From NCBI RefSeq assembly GCF_002897035.1, contig NZ_BAUX01000002.1, positions 124,001 through 188,000 of the forward strand: 64,000 nucleotides of DNA, read 5' to 3'. A program made the translations under genes and the position numbers. The first letter of the stretch is position 1, and each line of letters starts with the position of its first letter. Below are positions 63,793-64,000 of the stretch, piece by piece. This DNA is from Methylopila sp. Yamaguchi (GTDB taxonomy: Bacteria; Pseudomonadota; Alphaproteobacteria; Rhizobiales; Methylopilaceae). Under the pieces are notes generated by a model. It saw only the letters and a list, made by a program, of their open reading frames with translations, was not told the origin of the DNA and ran no database searches.

Positions 63793-64000
63793 ATGCGGGG
63801 AAGTCTGGCCGACTACGCGCGAAGCAACGGCGTCGTCCCTCTCGGGTGGGCCGGCTCCACCATGCAGATGGATTATCTGAATTTCGGCGACGCGCTGAGC
63901 CCGGTCATGGTCGCCCTCGGCTGCGGGCTGCCCGTCCGTCGCGTGCCCTTCAAGTCCACCACGCTCCGCATGGCTGCGGTCGGGACCATCGGCCACGGAT
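63793..64000 (+). CDS. Second polysaccharide pyruvyl transferase-like gene (partial, cut by window end)
   Basis: Translation from ATG 63793, preceded by AGGAG, gives at least 69 residues: MRGSLADYARSNGVVPLGWA, then FGDALSPVMVALGCGLPVRR and MAAVGTIGHG. These align with the VGDALS, GLPVRR and AVGTIGH segments of the gene just upstream, so the two are paralogues in tandem. The 3' part lies outside the window. It probably modifies the same polysaccharide at another sugar. Confidence 0.8.
   Translation, partial: MRGSLADYARSNGVVPLGWAGSTMQMDYLNFGDALSPVMVALGCGLPVRRVPFKSTTLRMAAVGTIGHG

Overview
The window is GC-rich, densely packed chromosomal DNA with the gene content and style of an alphaproteobacterium, most likely of the order Hyphomicrobiales. 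Evidence for this is the NasS/NasT plus NrtABC nitrate assimilation set, a GTTC-N7-GTTC-type SOS box between uvrA and ssb, a class I PHA synthase, an ExoD-family protein, a DUF1127 mini-protein, and short palindromic repeats of the kind common in Rhizobiales intergenic regions. No phage, plasmid, IS or CRISPR signature was seen. The genus cannot be fixed from this sequence alone.

Layout. (1) 0-8.7 kb: a complete biotin-independent malonate decarboxylase operon, mdcABCDEGH, led by a MatC-type dicarboxylate permease and facing a divergent GntR/FCD regulator. (2) 8.7-28.2 kb: a PagL-like outer membrane protein, a small membrane protein, tRNA-Glu, exoD, recJ, glpX, homoserine dehydrogenase, an AlaC-type aminotransferase, a small lipoprotein, phaC, a DUF1127 protein, uvrA/ssb, a YqaA-like membrane protein and a chemoreceptor. 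(3) 27.0-31.1 kb: a glycosyltransferase, a WcaJ/ExoY-type priming transferase and an O-antigen ligase/polymerase-like protein. (4) 31.2-44.1 kb: nitrate assimilation (nasT, nasS, nrtABC, FAD oxidoreductase, nirA, a CysJ-like Fe-S flavoprotein, nasA). A sigma-54-like promoter and a leader with two small hairpins and a competing terminator precede nrtA. (5) 44.1-49.7 kb: murJ and the sulfate ABC transporter sbp-cysTWA. (6) 49.8-55.6 kb: cbiZ, a TonB-dependent receptor and ethanolamine ammonia-lyase eutBC, which together look like a corrinoid-linked module. (7) 56.0-64.0 kb: phosphomannomutase, CpsB/AlgA-type GDP-mannose synthesis, two glycosyltransferases and two adjacent pyruvyl-transferase-like genes, the second cut by the window end.

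The most unusual feature is a set of at least three families of palindromic repeats (81-112 bp for the complete copies). Inside operons, these are read through by open frames instead of interrupting translation. Two copies form the extra ends of MdcB. Others lie in two mini-ORFs that link oxidoreductase to nirA and cysJ-like to nasA by stop/start overlaps. Copies of the same family are read in the same frame at different sites. This resembles the in-frame Rickettsia palindromic elements and deserves checking. The nas leader is the clearest regulatory system: nitrogen-responsive sigma-54 initiation apparently combined with NasT antitermination.
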